From assembly GCF_024713945.1 (NCBI RefSeq), contig NC_134680.1, positions 4,302,001 through 4,366,000 of the forward strand: a stretch of DNA of 64,000 nucleotides, in the 5' to 3' direction. Source of the stretch: Dermatophagoides farinae (lineage: Eukaryota > Arthropoda > Arachnida > Sarcoptiformes > Pyroglyphidae). Shown piece after piece: positions 1 through 12,431 of this stretch (position 1 is the first letter of the stretch; every line of letters starts with the position of its first letter). The position numbers were made by a program, and so were the translations under genes. The notes beneath the pieces were generated by a model, which saw only the letters and a list, made by a program, of their open reading frames with translations, had not been told where the DNA came from and made no database searches.

Positions 1-48
1 TTTTGGGATTATATTGATTTATTGATTGATTGATCATCATTTTGAATA

Positions 49-1247
49 ATGGTAACTATTTCAAATTTGTTGAAAGAATTTTTATTCAAAATTTTTTCTT
101 ATTTAGGTATTCAAATTGATTTATACACATGAGAATGCTCATGATGATTCAATTTGGTCAATATCATGGGGTAAAAGTGAAACAGATAATGTTGAACATA
201 TTGTTACTGGCAGCCTTGATGATACTGTAAAAGCATGGAAAATGTAATTTTATCAAATAATTTGATTGTAATTTTCAAAAATTTCAATTAATCAATCCAT
301 CAATTGTTTACAGTGATCAAGATGATAATATGGATTTACAATATATATTCGAAGGCCATTCATTGGGTGTTGTATCGGTGGATATCAATCATAATGGAAC
401 GATTGCTGCATCCAATTCATTGGATAGTATTATACGTTTATATAATCTTGATTCGGGTGATCAAATTTTAAGTATTGATGCTGGTCCAGTCAATGCATGG
501 ACAGTGGTATTTGCACCAAATTCTGAATTTCTAGCCACATGTACACAATCGGGTAAAATTGTTCTGTATAATACGACAACGGGTGAAAAATATAATAATA
601 AAGAATTGGATTCCACCGGAAAATTTACCATGTGTATTGCCATTGTAAGTATATTTGTTTATTTACCTTGATGTATCTCACCATTTTCATCTGTGTTATA
701 GCGAAAAGATTCGAAACAGATTGCCGGTGGTGCTATCGATGGTATGATAAAATTATATGATGTTGAAACGGGTAAAATAATGACCACATTAGAAGGTCAT
801 GCAATGCCCATACGTTCATTAGCATTTTCACCCGATGGTAAATATCTAATATCCGGTTCGGATGATTGTCACGTGAAAGTGTATGAAGTGAAAACTGGCG
901 AATTATTGGCCACACTTTCTGGTCATGGTTCAGCCATTCTAAATGTTGCCTTTTCACCCGATAACAAACATTTTGCATCAAGGTAATTTATTTTTTTATT
1001 TTGAAATTTAATTTTAATTATAATTAATAATTTAACATTTTTTCATGATTTAATTAAATACCTATATATTATGATTATTAGTTCATCGGATAAAACGGTA
1101 AAAATCTGGGATATAGATACTAAACAATGTTTGCATACATTGGAACAACATAAAGATCAAGTTTGGGGAATTAAATTCAATCCTAATGGTACTAGATTAG
1201 CATCGGTTTCCGAAGATAAATCCATCTGTATCTATAGTTGTGCATGA
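49..1247 (+). CDS. WDR61: WD-repeat protein WDR61/SKI8 (SKIC8)
   Basis: Seven-blade WD40 scaffold shared by the Ski complex (cytoplasmic 3'-5' mRNA decay with the exosome) and the Paf1 transcription-elongation complex. Exons read as 49-51, 107-243, 314-644, 702-982 and 1082-1247; all junctions are GT..AG and in phase, giving 305 residues, the length I recall for human WDR61. Diagnostic stretches are NAHDDSIWSISWG near the N-terminus, GHSLGVVSVDI, SIDAGPVNAWT, GGAIDGM, GHAMPIRSLAFSPDGKY and the last blade ending IYSCA. The first coding exon appears to be just the ATG, followed by donor GTAACT and a 55-bp intron; this start is inferred because it restores the family length and N-terminus. The gene converges on histidine decarboxylase, whose stop lies 171 bp downstream on the other strand. 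Family assignment is very secure, the start less so. Confidence 0.93.
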
Positions 1248-1418
1248 TAAATGAATAGAAAATTCGATAATTCCAATTCCAACGTCATTTTACCATCATC
1301 ATCATCTATCAAATTCGATTTAATTCATCTTGACTTTTGCTCATCTCATCCGGTTCATTTTGATTTTCCTGTATTGAATCGGCTAAATATTATTTATTGA
1401 TTTAAAAAAAACATTTAA

Positions 1419-3287
1419 TCATTTAAAAATTTGATTCATTAATGAAAAATAAAACAAACCTGATGAAACAGAATGTGTTTTAATTTTTGTTTCCATATTT
1501 AAACGATTTATATTCTGTTTATCAACCGTTGCTATAATCGAATCGATAAGATCGATACGTGAATCAAGACTATGTTGTTTATCGGTCAACATTAAACCCT
1601 TTATACGACGTCGTAATGCTGGTCCTGATTGCTGATTTCTATTTGAATCATGCATATGTTTAAAATGTTTTACATAATCATTGGCCATATCTTGATTATC
1701 GAAAATGGCCATAAAACTAGCGTTAATAATTTTTGGTGTACGTGGACAATTTGATAGTAATAAACTAGTACCGAACGCTGGTGATTTCTTTTTAATCTGT
1801 CCCAATGGCACACGTATAGAAGTGCCAATGTATCCCGTATGTTCGGGTGCAAATGATTTCAATACAATTGTTGCCATCTCTTTAATGAGATACCAATCAC
1901 GTTGTATGTCAGATAATTCGGTAGCGTTCGATGTTACCGTAAAGCGGATGACATATGTACCTTTCAATGATGCCGGTACACAATGTAATTTGCCGCTAGA
2001 ATTTAATTTTTTCAATAACATTTCCGTCAATTGATTATGACCTTTCAAACGGAATACGACCATACCAAGATGACGTTTGGCTGGAATTTCAAATCTTTGA
2101 TCCATTTTGATTAGCTCTTCGAATGCCATCGCTAGACGAACACCTTTACGGACGTGATTCTGTAATCCTTTCACGCCATAATTACGTATAACAAACCATA
2201 ATTTTAATGCACGAAATCGTTTACTTAACGGGATTTGCCAATGCATAAAATCTACAGCTAGACCAGTGTTTTCATGTTTCAAATATAAAGGATCAACATT
2301 AAATGTTCGATGTAATGATCCACTATTTTTCACCCACATTGCCGTACAATCAAAATGAACCATCATCCATTTTGATGGATTGAATGCAATACTTTGTGTC
2401 ATTTCGATACCGATCATCCATGTACGAAATTCGGGACAAATGAATGCTGTACCAGCATATGCTGCATCCACATGTATCCATATGTTTTCTTCATTTGCAA
2501 TTGGGCCTAATTCTTTAAGATTATCGAATGCACAAGCACCGGTTGTACCAAGTGTAGCACATAGAAAAAATGGGATTAAACCATCTTCTTTATCATGACG
2601 GATTGTATCGATTAATTTATCACCACGTAATGAACAATCATCATCCGTTTCGATAAAATGCATTTTAACCAAACCTATAAGACCGGCTTTTTCCACTGAC
2701 GAATGTGCCTGATCAGAACAATAGGCAACTAAACGGCTATTAATGTATGCATCATCCAATGAATCATCATCGAATTCTTCTTTAATTCGCCGAATCATTT
2801 CGGTACGAGCTGCTAATAATGCAACGAATGTTGCTTCCGATGCTGTTGTCTGTATTACACCACCACCGTTACCATTTGATTGGCTATGTAGAAATTCATC
2901 GGGTAAACCAATCATTTGTCCAAGCCAATCCATGACGATAATTTCCAATTCCGTACAAGCTGGACATGAAGCCCATGTAAAACCTAATGCATTGATAGCA
3001 TTGGCCAACATATCGCCCAATAATGAAGCCGGACAATTAAGAGCGGGAAAATATGCATGCATATATGGTGATTGCCAATGAGTGATACCGGGCATAATGA
3101 TACGTTCAACATCACTGAAAATATCGTTCCAATTTTCGCCATCAATCGGTGCCGAATCGGGTAGTAAATTTTTCATATAACCAGGTTTTACATCGGGAAA
3201 CACACGCCGTGTACGTATGGTCATCAAATAATTGGCAATATAATCAACCAATTCTTTGCCATGTTTACGAAAATCTTCCCAATTCAT
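1419..3287 (-). CDS. Hdc: Histidine decarboxylase (PLP-dependent)
   Basis: Makes histamine from L-histidine; in arthropods histamine is the transmitter of photoreceptors and some mechanosensory cells. It is a single uninterrupted reading frame of 622 residues from the ATG at 3287. The open frame extends four codons further to a GTG, and in-frame stops lie just upstream. Group II decarboxylase motifs are present: [34 protein letters not shown], and [16 protein letters not shown] with the Schiff-base lysine at about residue 306, matching human HDC Lys305. [19 protein letters not shown] and EIPAKRHLG favour HDC over tyrosine or DOPA decarboxylase, which have different residues there. A C-terminal extension of about 150 residues contains [19 protein letters not shown], as in insect HDCs. 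It shares strand with AIFM1, 375 bp away. The lack of introns is unusual beside intron-bearing neighbours. Confidence 0.93.
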   Translation of the reverse strand: MNWEDFRKHGKELVDYIANYLMTIRTRRVFPDVKPGYMKNLLPDSAPIDGENWNDIFSDVERIIMPGITHWQSPYMHAYFPALNCPASLLGDMLANAINALGFTWASCPACTELEIIVMDWLGQMIGLPDEFLHSQSNGNGGGVIQTTASEATFVALLAARTEMIRRIKEEFDDDSLDDAYINSRLVAYCSDQAHSSVEKAGLIGLVKMHFIETDDDCSLRGDKLIDTIRHDKEDGLIPFFLCATLGTTGACAFDNLKELGPIANEENIWIHVDAAYAGTAFICPEFRTWMIGIEMTQSIAFNPSKWMMVHFDCTAMWVKNSGSLHRTFNVDPLYLKHENTGLAVDFMHWQIPLSKRFRALKLWFVIRNYGVKGLQNHVRKGVRLAMAFEELIKMDQRFEIPAKRHLGMVVFRLKGHNQLTEMLLKKLNSSGKLHCVPASLKGTYVIRFTVTSNATELSDIQRDWYLIKEMATIVLKSFAPEHTGYIGTSIRVPLGQIKKKSPAFGTSLLLSNCPRTPKIINASFMAIFDNQDMANDYVKHFKHMHDSNRNQQSGPALRRRIKGLMLTDKQHSLDSRIDLIDSIIATVDKQNINRLNMETKIKTHSVSSGLFYFSLMNQIFK

Positions 3288-3662
3288 ATCGCCAATCACT
3301 TATCAGTGCGATTATTAACGATCCAAACACCTTCTTCAGACGATGATCACAAACCAAATGAAATGCCAAAATAAAAATAATCCATTTCTCACCATCACCA
3401 CTGGATCTTATTGCATTTTTTCGAAGGAAATCCATTGGGATTTATTCATTTTCGAGCAGAGAATCATTCATTTTTCGAGAATTAAATGAAAATTCAATTA
3501 TCTACACACGATACATTAATTAATATTGACACATAAACATTATATATCAATTTTGGGTTCAATTTTTTTTCTTTCATTCAAATTTTTTTTTAAATCAATT
3601 ACAATTTAACATGGTTGCGTCATTTCACAACAACAAAAGCAAAAATCATTAATTCATTTACA
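3288..3662. other. Intergenic: HDC promoter / AIFM1 3' end
   Basis: No coding potential seen. The part next to 3288 should hold the HDC 5'UTR and promoter, and the part next to 3662 the AIFM1 3'UTR, since both genes are on the minus strand. It is T/A-rich with short ATTCATT-type runs. No canonical TATA box or palindrome stands out. Confidence 0.5.
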
Positions 3663-5503
3663 TTATTTAGAATTTTCATCGACATCCATTGCTGATAATG
3701 ATGATGATGTTAATGATGGATAAAGAGCAAATAATCGTGCCACATCATTTAGATCTTTCGCTTTCATACCATCATACAATACTCTACGTGCTATATGCAT
3801 ATTATCTACATCGAATATATTCCATAATATAATACCAACGATGGTTTTATCTTTCAAATAGAATAATACACCTCTTTCATGTTTATATTGTTCATCATCA
3901 TTTGGATCAGATTTGGCAAACATTGCAAATGTTGGTAATTTTGAATCAATCATACCGATCGCTTCGAAACCAATATCAGCACCTAAATCTGACCAAAATC
4001 TTGCATTATGTGAATATGGTTTTCCTGGTTTACCACCATTGCTTGCATTATCACCGGCTAATCGCCCCGTATAAATGGCATTATCATGATGACAATCTCT
4101 TCGACGACCATGTTTTTTATCATAAAAACTAACCACATCACCGGCCGCCCAAATATTTGATTGTATTTGTAGTTCAGAATTGGCTATCAAACCACCATTG
4201 ATTGGATCGATTTCGAATCCGGCTGATTTAGCAATATCGATGTTTGGTTCTGAACCAATATCAACAATACAAATATCTGTATTCAATGTCTGGCCATTAG
4301 TTAGTTTCAGTGATAGCTGATCTTTATCCATTTTGACATCATCAATTCGAACATTCGATATAACATTCACATCTAATTGTTAATAATTAAGAATGAAATT
4401 AATTAAAAATGAACAGAAAAAAACTTTAGAAATTCAATACTTTCATCTTTAATTCGATCTGTACACCAATGGCTTAGATAGACAGGTAACACTTCATTCA
4501 ATACACCATCCTGTTCGAATATATGATTAATTTGGACATTTGATTTTAATTTTTTTGCTCGTTCCGTTAATGAAAATGCTAATTCACTGGCAGTGAATCC
4601 ATTACCAATAAGTGTTAACGACTTTATTTTCGGTAATAATTCATTTAATTGTTGATAATTTTCTGGATAACGATATAGAATTATTTTCTTTTCAATTTGT
4701 GGTTGTTGTTCACTAGCTTGTTCAAAACATTTCAAATTTTTCGGTTTTGTTCCTGTTGCTATGATACATTTATCATATTTAATTATTTGGCCATTATCAA
4801 GATATGCTTGTTGATTAGCTACATCTAAACGATTAATTTTATGGAATTTTACTACGGAAATACCACCATGTGATGCTGAATTGAATTCATTTAATGGTAA
4901 ATAGAATTCTTCATGTTCAAAATAGATACTTCGTTCTTTACCATTATATTGTTTAAAACTTAATTTATCATCTAAACCGCTGAACCAAAGTTCCTTTGTC
5001 AATGGTGTACGTGTATATGGATAATGATTCTCTTCAGTTATGATCAGTACACGAGCTGTAGGATCATTACCACGAATTGTACGTGCGGCAGAAAATCCAC
5101 TCGGCCCACCACCAATAATCAAATATGGTACTGTTTCAGGAAGATTTTCAATCAATTGTAGACTACTATCAATAGATGATTTATCGATATCTTTCTCTTG
5201 TTTCTGTGAAACATTTGTGTTATTCGTTAGTTTAGCATCTGTATTCGATTTTGAACGATACAACCACAGATATGATGGTACACCGATCACAAGTGAACCA
5301 GCGGCTATCCATTTAAATATCAAACTAGAATTAATATTCGAATGTTGTTGTGGTGGTGGTGGTGGTGATGGTGATGGTGTTGAGAATGTTCGCCCATGGG
5401 CATTAATTAATTGTCGATGTCGTGGATGATGATGATGATTGTAATGAATAATATTTCTATGAGCATTCGTCGTGATAAATTTCCAAGATTTTCGAAATAA
5501 CAT
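3663..5503 (-). CDS. AIFM1: Apoptosis-inducing factor 1, mitochondrial (AIFM1)
   Basis: FAD/NADH oxidoreductase of the mitochondrial intermembrane space; it supports CHCHD4-dependent import and respiratory-complex assembly and moves to the nucleus in parthanatos. Two exons, 5503-4441 and 4372-3663, flank a 68-bp intron, giving 590 residues (human 613). The junction restores KDENVNVISNVRI, equivalent to the human segment. Visible in order: an Arg/His-rich targeting presequence, a Pro-rich stretch, one membrane segment (IFKWIAAGSLVIGVPSYLWL, about residues 63-82), the FAD dinucleotide fold LIIGGGPSGFSAARTIR, TRTPLTKELWF, GKERSIYF, the NADH fold LTLIGNGFTASELA, then NIWAAGDVVSFYD and FWSDLGADIGFEAIG. 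The intermediate donor is GTATTG; reading on past it gives only a short tail and a stop. It is divergent from HGD. Confidence 0.93.
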
Positions 5504-6063
5504 TATTTTTATTTGTTGAATATATCAATTAAAAAAATAATTTGCAATCAAACAAAAAAAAAACGAAAAAACAAGACAAGAGATACAATCACATGTGACA
5601 ATTGCAAATCGATTTCGCCACCATCTATCGACAATCATTACGAATGAATGTCAAGGATGTGTGTATGTGAATTCGAAAAAGAAATTATCATCATCATCAT
5701 TTATCATTATTATTATTATTTCTTGAAAACAAAAAATCAATCATGATTAAATGAAATTGATAAAGATTAAAAGATTCAAATGACATTCTTGGAGATATAC
5801 CTTCGATGATGATTATGTTTTTCTTAAACATCGATGTAATAAATTTTTCTTCTCAAATTACTAATTCACTTTCTATAATTTCTTCAAGGACAATGTCAGA
5901 TGATTATGATGTTTAGGAACAGGTTTTTTTTATCACCATTTCATCAATAATAACAACAACAGCAGAAAAATTCCTTTACTTTAGAATAAAAATTACATTT
6001 TATTTAATTGCCATCATTTTGATTTTGTTATTTTTTAGGCACAGCAGTAAAGAAAGAAAAAAA
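5504..6063. promoter_or_regulatory. Divergent AIFM1/HGD intergenic region
   Basis: About 560 bp separate the AIFM1 start (minus) from the HGD start (plus), so both promoters must lie here unless there are untranslated exons. The region is AT-rich with ATC and AAT triplet runs. I see no coding exon and no clear TATA box or Inr. The regulatory role is inferred from gene orientation only. Confidence 0.45.
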
Positions 6064-7432
6064 ATGAGCTTTCTAAATTTGAAGGTTTGAATTGATATCT
6101 GACAATTGCATATTTTAATATCATTTGTTATCGGTTTAGTATAAATCGGGATTCGGTAATGAATTCCGTAGTGAAGATCCACGATGTCCCGGTTCATTAC
6201 CTGAATTGCAGAATAATCCACAAGTTTGTCCATACAAACTTTATTCCGAACAATTATCTGGTTCAGCATTTACGGCACCACGTGAAACAAATAAACGTAC
6301 ATGGTTTTATCGTATCCGTCCTTCGGTACTTCATCAACCATTTCGTCCATATGAACAATCGAATGTACGATCCGATTGGAATAATGTGGCACAAACACCA
6401 AATCAATTACGATGGAAACCATTTCCGATACCAATGTCGGATAAAAATGTTGATTTTGTCGATGGACTGAACACCATTTGTGGTGGTGGAGATTCAAGTT
6501 CACGAAATGGTATGGCCGTACATGTTTACACTGCAAATGATTCGATGAAAAATCGTTGTTTCCATAATTCGGATGGTGATTTCCTTTTGGTTCCACAGCT
6601 TGGCACACTTTATATTCGAACAGAATTTGGTAAAATGACCGTTTCACCGAATGAAATCTGTGTCATTCAACAGGGTATGAAATTTTCGGTAGACATAACC
6701 GAACCAAGTCGTGGTTATGTATTAGAAGTGTTTGATGGTCATTTCATTCTGCCTAATCTTGGTCCAATTGGTGCCAATGGCTTGGCTAATCCAAGACATT
6801 TTTTGACACCAGTTGCTTATTATGAGGATAAAGATCATATCAAATTTGAGGTTATCAACAAATATTGTGGCAATCTTTTCGTGGCACAAATGGAACATAA
6901 CCCATTTGATGTTGTTGCTTGGTACGGTAATTATGTACCGTATAAATATGACCTATCCAAATTTATGGTCATCAATACGGTTTCATATGATCATGCTGAT
7001 CCATCGATTTTCACTGTTCTGACATGTCCATCAACAAAACCGGGTGTTGCCATAGCTGATTTTGTTATATTTCCACCACGATGGTCTGTGGCAACCGATA
7101 CTTTTCGGCCACCATATTATCACCGTAATTGTATGAGTGAATTTATGGGTTTAATCCATGGTTCATATGAAGCTAAAGAGGAAGGATTTCGTGCCGGTGG
7201 TGCTAGCCTTCATTCAATGATGACGCCGCATGGTCCGGATAATGATTGTTTCATCAAAGCTACCCAAGATAAATTGGAACCAACACGTGTAGCTGATGGT
7301 ACAATGGCATTCATGTTTGAAAGTTCATTACAATTACGGCTAACCGATTGGGCATTGAATTTTGGAAGATTGGATGAAGATTATTATAAATGTTGGTCTG
7401 GACTTCAAAAACATTTTGATGGTCAAAAATGA
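6064..7432 (+). CDS. HGD: Homogentisate 1,2-dioxygenase
   Basis: Non-haem Fe(II) enzyme opening the ring of homogentisate to maleylacetoacetate in phenylalanine/tyrosine catabolism, in the cytosol. Two exons, 6064-6084 (MSFLNLK) and 6140-7432, flank a 55-bp intron with donor GTTTGA, giving 437 residues (human 445). The first exon was found because exon 2 is open with no ATG at its beginning; the junction gives KYKSGFGNE as in the family. Strong motifs: [58 protein letters not shown] and NYVPYKYDL. The iron ligands fall at His335, Glu341 ([10 protein letters not shown]) and His371 (MTPHGPD), the same numbers as human HGD. It converges on the PET100-like gene 121 bp downstream. Confidence 0.96.
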
Positions 7433-7553
7433 ATCAATTACAAAATCATTTTATTCAAGCAATATTTTCCAACAACAAAAAAAAACGATTTAAATCTTTG
7501 ACTAACCCAAAATTACAATTACAATAATAAATTGAAATAAATTTAATCATTAA

Positions 7554-7781
7554 TCATTTGTTGTTCGATTCATTCATTGATTGTTCAATAATCAATAATT
7601 CTTCAAATTCTTCTTGCCGTTTTCGCATAATTTCATCATTAACAGTGAATGGTTTGATTTTTTTACGCCATTCATAAAGTATTGGAGCATAGAAACTTGG
7701 ATGATTGAATATAATGAATGATGATAATGGTAATGTTATGTAGATACCAATTTTTGTCACCTCTAAAATCCAATGTCCCAT
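7554..7781 (-). CDS. PET100: PET100-like cytochrome c oxidase assembly protein
   Basis: Single-exon 75-residue protein. The N-terminus MGHWILEVTKIGIYITLPL has the PET100 layout: a short start, an Ile/Leu-rich membrane anchor (about residues 5-25), a phenylalanine/tyrosine-containing turn, then a basic and acidic helix (EWRKKIKPF...EIMRKRQEEFEELL). PET100 is an inner-membrane chaperone for complex IV assembly. Length is right for the family (human about 73). The assignment rests on pattern and remembered sequence, with modest identity. It converges on HGD and is divergent from AMFR. Confidence 0.65.
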   Translation of the reverse strand: MGHWILEVTKIGIYITLPLSSFIIFNHPSFYAPILYEWRKKIKPFTVNDEIMRKRQEEFEELLIIEQSMNESNNK

Positions 7782-8443
7782 GATTTTAAGATTTTAAATT
7801 TTGATTTTCATAAAAAGGATCAATTCAATGATGATAATCATAAGATGTTTATATGAAAATATTTTTTTCGGGTGACTATTCCAGTAGATATAGTCGAATA
7901 AGGGTATTTTATGTGTGCTTGTGTTTGTGTGATGCGTTGATTTGTGTGTTGTATATGTGCATGTATTCATCATTATGCGTACGTAACTTTTGTCCTTTTC
8001 AATACAGTATAATAAAAAAAACAACAAAAAAAAATTTATCAACGAAATAATGTCAAAGATTATTTTTTTTTGATGAAATGAAATGAATTAATTTTTTTCT
8101 TTCTTCTTTGTCATCATCACCATGTTTACCAGAGAAAAAATTTTTCATTTTTATACATTGTGACCATGACTCAATATAATCACCAACATAATCATTGGAA
8201 AACATTCGATCGAATAATATATTGAAGTGATGTGAATCGATAAAGAATTTGTGATCGATTGTTTGTTTGTTTTTGAATCGACCTTTTGAAAAAAACCAAA
8301 TCAATTATATCGAATTCAAATTGAATTTTAATTTTATTTTTTCATCATTGAAACAAAAAAAAACAATTATTGTTATTGGAAAGAAATAATTTGACTATCA
8401 TCATCATCATCATCATTATCATCATCGACAAAAAAATTTCAAA
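7782..8443. promoter_or_regulatory. Divergent PET100/AMFR intergenic region
   Basis: About 660 bp between two divergently oriented starts. It holds a TG-rich stretch (7910-7965), T-runs, an ATC microsatellite just upstream of the AMFR ATG (8398-8425) and a small minus-strand frame listed separately. Promoter function is inferred from orientation alone. Confidence 0.4.
8053..8205 (-). CDS. Possible small hypothetical protein
   Basis: Frame of 50 residues from the ATG at 8205 (MFSNDYVGDYIESWSQ...). It is open upstream to about 8304 without an ATG, so it could be the last exon of a spliced gene. The composition is mixed rather than homopolymeric, with an aromatic/acidic first half and a charged KHGDDDKEERKK tail, unlike most spurious frames in this window. 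I do not recognise a family. It sits between PET100 and AMFR, where it could also be 5'UTR sequence of PET100. Confidence 0.22.
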   Translation of the reverse strand: MFSNDYVGDYIESWSQCIKMKNFFSGKHGDDDKEERKKLIHFISSKKNNL

Positions 8444-10604
8444 ATGCCAAATTTTTTGGACGCACCGGAAATATTACCATTGCCTAGTTTGCAAACATAT
8501 GCAAGCATAAGTTTTTTATTACTTAGCTGTGCCATTTATTATGCATTTCAAGTGTCCTCCGAACCGGATTGGAAATTAAATGAATTTTTATTCATACAAT
8601 CAGCTGTTGATAATAATAATAATAGTAATAATACTCATCATCATACGGATTCAAATGTTGTTAATGGTAATATTATCGTATCGAATACAACAACAACAAA
8701 TATTATAATAACCAATGATGGTATTAAAGATCATCTTAATCAGAATAATGGAACGATCGAATTATCATATGGTACAACAGCAAATAATTATACATTACGT
8801 AATGCATTCATTGAATCATTATTTCGATATCCAAATGATTCAATTACATTGAATGAATTATTAAAGAATCAACGTTTTGTTACATTATTGAATGTAACAT
8901 ATATTATGATACATGAACCACTTTGCGTATGGACATTGATCAATATGAGCTATTGTTTATTGATATTATTCGGAAAATTAATACAAAAATTAGTATTTGG
9001 TGATCTTCGTGCATCCGAGCAGCAATTATTACGGGATAAATTTTGGAATTTTTTACTTTATAAATTCATATTCGTATTTAGCGTTATCAATGTACAATAT
9101 ATGGATGAATTAATATTATGGTGTGCATGGTTTTCCGTACTTGGTTTCATGTTTTTATTGACAAATCTTTGTAAAGAACGTTATAGTTTTCTAGCCAATA
9201 CACCAACAATTTCAAGATTTGAACATATAAAATTACTTACATTACTTGTGTCGATATTGATGTCAACATTACCATTATTCATTATTGGTGTTATTGTCGG
9301 TAATCACACAAGTTTAAGTATCGGCGCATTTCTCATCTGTGAAGTATCGATAATTTCATTACGTTCATTGCAATGTCTTATATTGTATATCATACATTTA
9401 TGCGATTTACGGCGTGATTCAATATGGGAAAAACGTACGGCAATCATCTATTATATAGAGCTTATATTTGATCTATCCGTACTGTCAATCGATTTTTGTC
9501 ATCATATCCATATGCTTTCATCCGGTAATATCATTTTATCCGTATCAAGTGTTGTCATATTGATACAATTACGTTCAATATTTACCGATATTATTCGTCG
9601 TTTAAAAAAACATCGTAATTATCTCCAGGTAATGAACATTTTTCATATAATTTTATCCATGATTACTGATTTTTTTTTATTTTTTTTCGTTTCTGTTAAA
9701 TAGGTTTTGAATTTGATGGAAGAGAATTTCCCAACAGCCACACGTGATGAATTAACCGATGAGAATAATGATTGCGCAATATGTTGGGATCGTATGGAGA
9801 ATGCAAGGCGATTACCTTGTGGCCATTTTTTTCATACTGCTTGTCTTAGATCATGGCTGGAACAGGATACAAGTTGTCCAACATGTCGCCATTCATTACG
9901 ACAACGTGATCAAAATCGATCATCTTCAACAGCTATTGATGGTCGTTCGGGTGGTACTATGGCTGGCGTTGGTGTTGGTGGTAATGTTCAAAATATAGCT
10001 GGAGGTACCGGTTTTGAAGATTTAGCAAACATCGCCAATCTTGCCGGCCTTCGTCCTGGTAATACACGATTCTTTCATTTTGATGGTTCACGTTATGCAA
10101 CATGGTTACCATCATTTTCGGTGGAAGTTACCAGGCCAAACATAATGGATATAAATATCAATGCATCAGTTACACGAAATGAACAAGCATTTCCAGATTA
10201 TTTGCAACAACCACAGCAACAGATTGATTATATGGGACAACAAGTGTTGGAATGGTTTCCTCAATTTTCTCTTACATCAATATTGGATGATCTTCGTAAT
10301 ACTCGATCAGTTGAGCTTACTATTGAAAATATTCTTGATGGAAGATTAAGGCCGATCACATCAACAACAAATACTACTAATAATTTGTCATCAACGGCAC
10401 AATTAAATTCACAAATGAATCAAAATAATAATCTAGAAAATAATATGTAAGTGTTTTGATAACCTCAATTGAATATATCTAATTATTTTAAATTATTACA
10501 GTTTATCTGAAAATCGACAAAATGTAGAAGAATCGGAATCGGATGATGATGATGATGATGATTTGATTGAAATAATCAATAATGATGGTGATAATAATAA
10601 TTAG
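8444..10604 (+). CDS. AMFR: AMFR/gp78 RING E3 ubiquitin ligase
   Basis: ER-membrane E3 ligase of the ER-associated degradation pathway; known substrates include HMG-CoA reductase and misfolded proteins. Exons 8444-9628, 9704-10446 and 10502-10604 are all in phase, giving 676 residues. Residues 1-395 are polytopic, with several hydrophobic segments and the family stretches LIQKLVFGDLR and LRDKFWNFLLYKFIFVF. A 50-residue Asn/Thr-rich insert follows the first membrane segment. The RING-H2 finger begins at Cys419 (CAICWDRMENARRLPCGHFF, then CPTC ending at Cys456). FFHFDGSRYATWLPSFSVEV follows, then a CUE domain at about 571-610 (VLEWFPQFSLTSILDDL). The third exon adds a short acidic tail ending in Asn residues. 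The Ube2g2-binding (G2BR) and p97-binding (VIM) C-terminal elements of mammalian gp78 are not visible. Confidence 0.94.
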
Positions 10605-12431
10605 CTCAACAAAACAGCATCATCATAGAATTTATGAAGAAAAAATAACAATCAATAATAGGATAAATGATGATAGATCTGATCTTGTCTATCTAATATG
10701 TGAATTATTAATGATCTAATATGCTTTTTCTCTTCTGAATCATCCCAAATCAAGACCGAAGATTTTTGTTTTTTCTTTTATTTTTTTTGTTTCTCGTTCT
10801 TTAATCATCGTCGTCTAAAATGTCGAAACAAACCACTATTAATTTGTTGATTTTCTTAACGGTTTATTTTTTCATCACTTTCTCTCTGTCTCTCAATATT
10901 TTATCGACACTTAAACAAACAAACAAACGGTCGATTTTATCCCATTCATCCTATTGATTCGATTAGATCGAAAAAAAAACCAATTCATTAAGTTTGTTCA
11001 CAACAACACCACCGCCTATCACATATATCTGTGCAAATTTTCACCAAAAAAAATTTTCTTTTCACCAACAATGATAATGATAAGGATGGATGGTGGTCAG
11101 ATTTGTTTTTATTTTTTTTTTCATTTCTTTTTCAAATGAACGAAATCAAAAAAAAAAAAAAACCAAAAACAAAAACAAATCAATTGCAATTGGAATCTTC
11201 TTTTTCATAATTTTTTAAATAGAAAATATTCTTTATCACATTTGTAAATATATTGATCTATATATTTTATTTGATATATAATTCACTAAATAAATGTATG
11301 GTTGATATTTACATTGAATTTTTTAATTTTTCTTTTACGAAATAATTGATTGTGTTGTGTGTATAATTTTTCCATAAATTGAATTCGAATTTCGAATTAT
11401 ATGTGAATCAATCCATTCACCAACAACAGATGGCGTTATCGTTGTCGTCGATTGAATTTTCATTTGCATTTCAAGAATTTTGTTCTCGTGATGTTGAATG
11501 ATGATGTTGATGATGTGTGATGTTTACGACAAATCAAATCAATAATAATAATAATAATCTCACATTGACCATTTATGTAATGTGTATGTGTGTATGTGAA
11601 TTTTTCATCATCATCATCATTCGATTAAATCGGCCATCAAATGTCATACACACACATACACACAGTGACTATGTCATCATCATCATCATCATCATAATTA
11701 TTATCACTTGAAAGGATACACAGAAGCCATTATCATAATGATCATCATAAAATCATAGCTACCACATGTATAAAAAAAAAATTACAAATGACATGATCAC
11801 ACACACATATACACACGCATTATAGTTAATTTTTTTTTTCGTTTTATTTTTTATCCATCCATTTATATATAAATGATGATGATGATCATCATTTAAACAA
11901 CATAACGCCAACACAGAATTTTTTTTTTACTTGTTTTGTCGATTAATTCACAATTTTAACTCTGAAAATTGCGTGCGTGTGTTTGAGTGTGTGTGTGTGT
12001 GTTTTAGTGTTTGACTGTCACACAGATTTATTTTTTTGTGTGTTCTATATAATTTGATGGGTAAAAATTTTGATGAGATTGATTATCATATTTATCATTG
12101 ACATTTCCCATAATAATGATAATTAGAATTCGTTCCAGGTACAATCATCATCATCATCATCACTACAATATTATGAATGAGAAATTTTTTTTTTCAAATT
12201 CATTGATGGTGGTCTTTTTTGTTTGTTGTTCATGGATTCCGATTTTATATGTGCATATTTCCTTTGTGAAATGATGAATTTTTTTTTTCTTTCGTTATAG
12301 TGTTTCAATGACTGATTAATTTTGACGCCCATTTGATGGTAGACATAAAAACCGAAACACGCTCACACACACACACACACACTGAACTTACCAACATAAA
12401 CATACCAAAAAAAAAAAAAAAACATTGGGAG

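Noticed and set aside
1705-3081. Plus-strand frames across the HDC gene
   Set aside because: Antisense shadows of a strongly conserved minus-strand gene.
1419-3287. Tyrosine decarboxylase or DOPA decarboxylase as identity for the PLP enzyme
   Set aside because: The [19 protein letters not shown] and IPAKRHLG stretches fit HDC; TDC and DDC carry different residues at these places.
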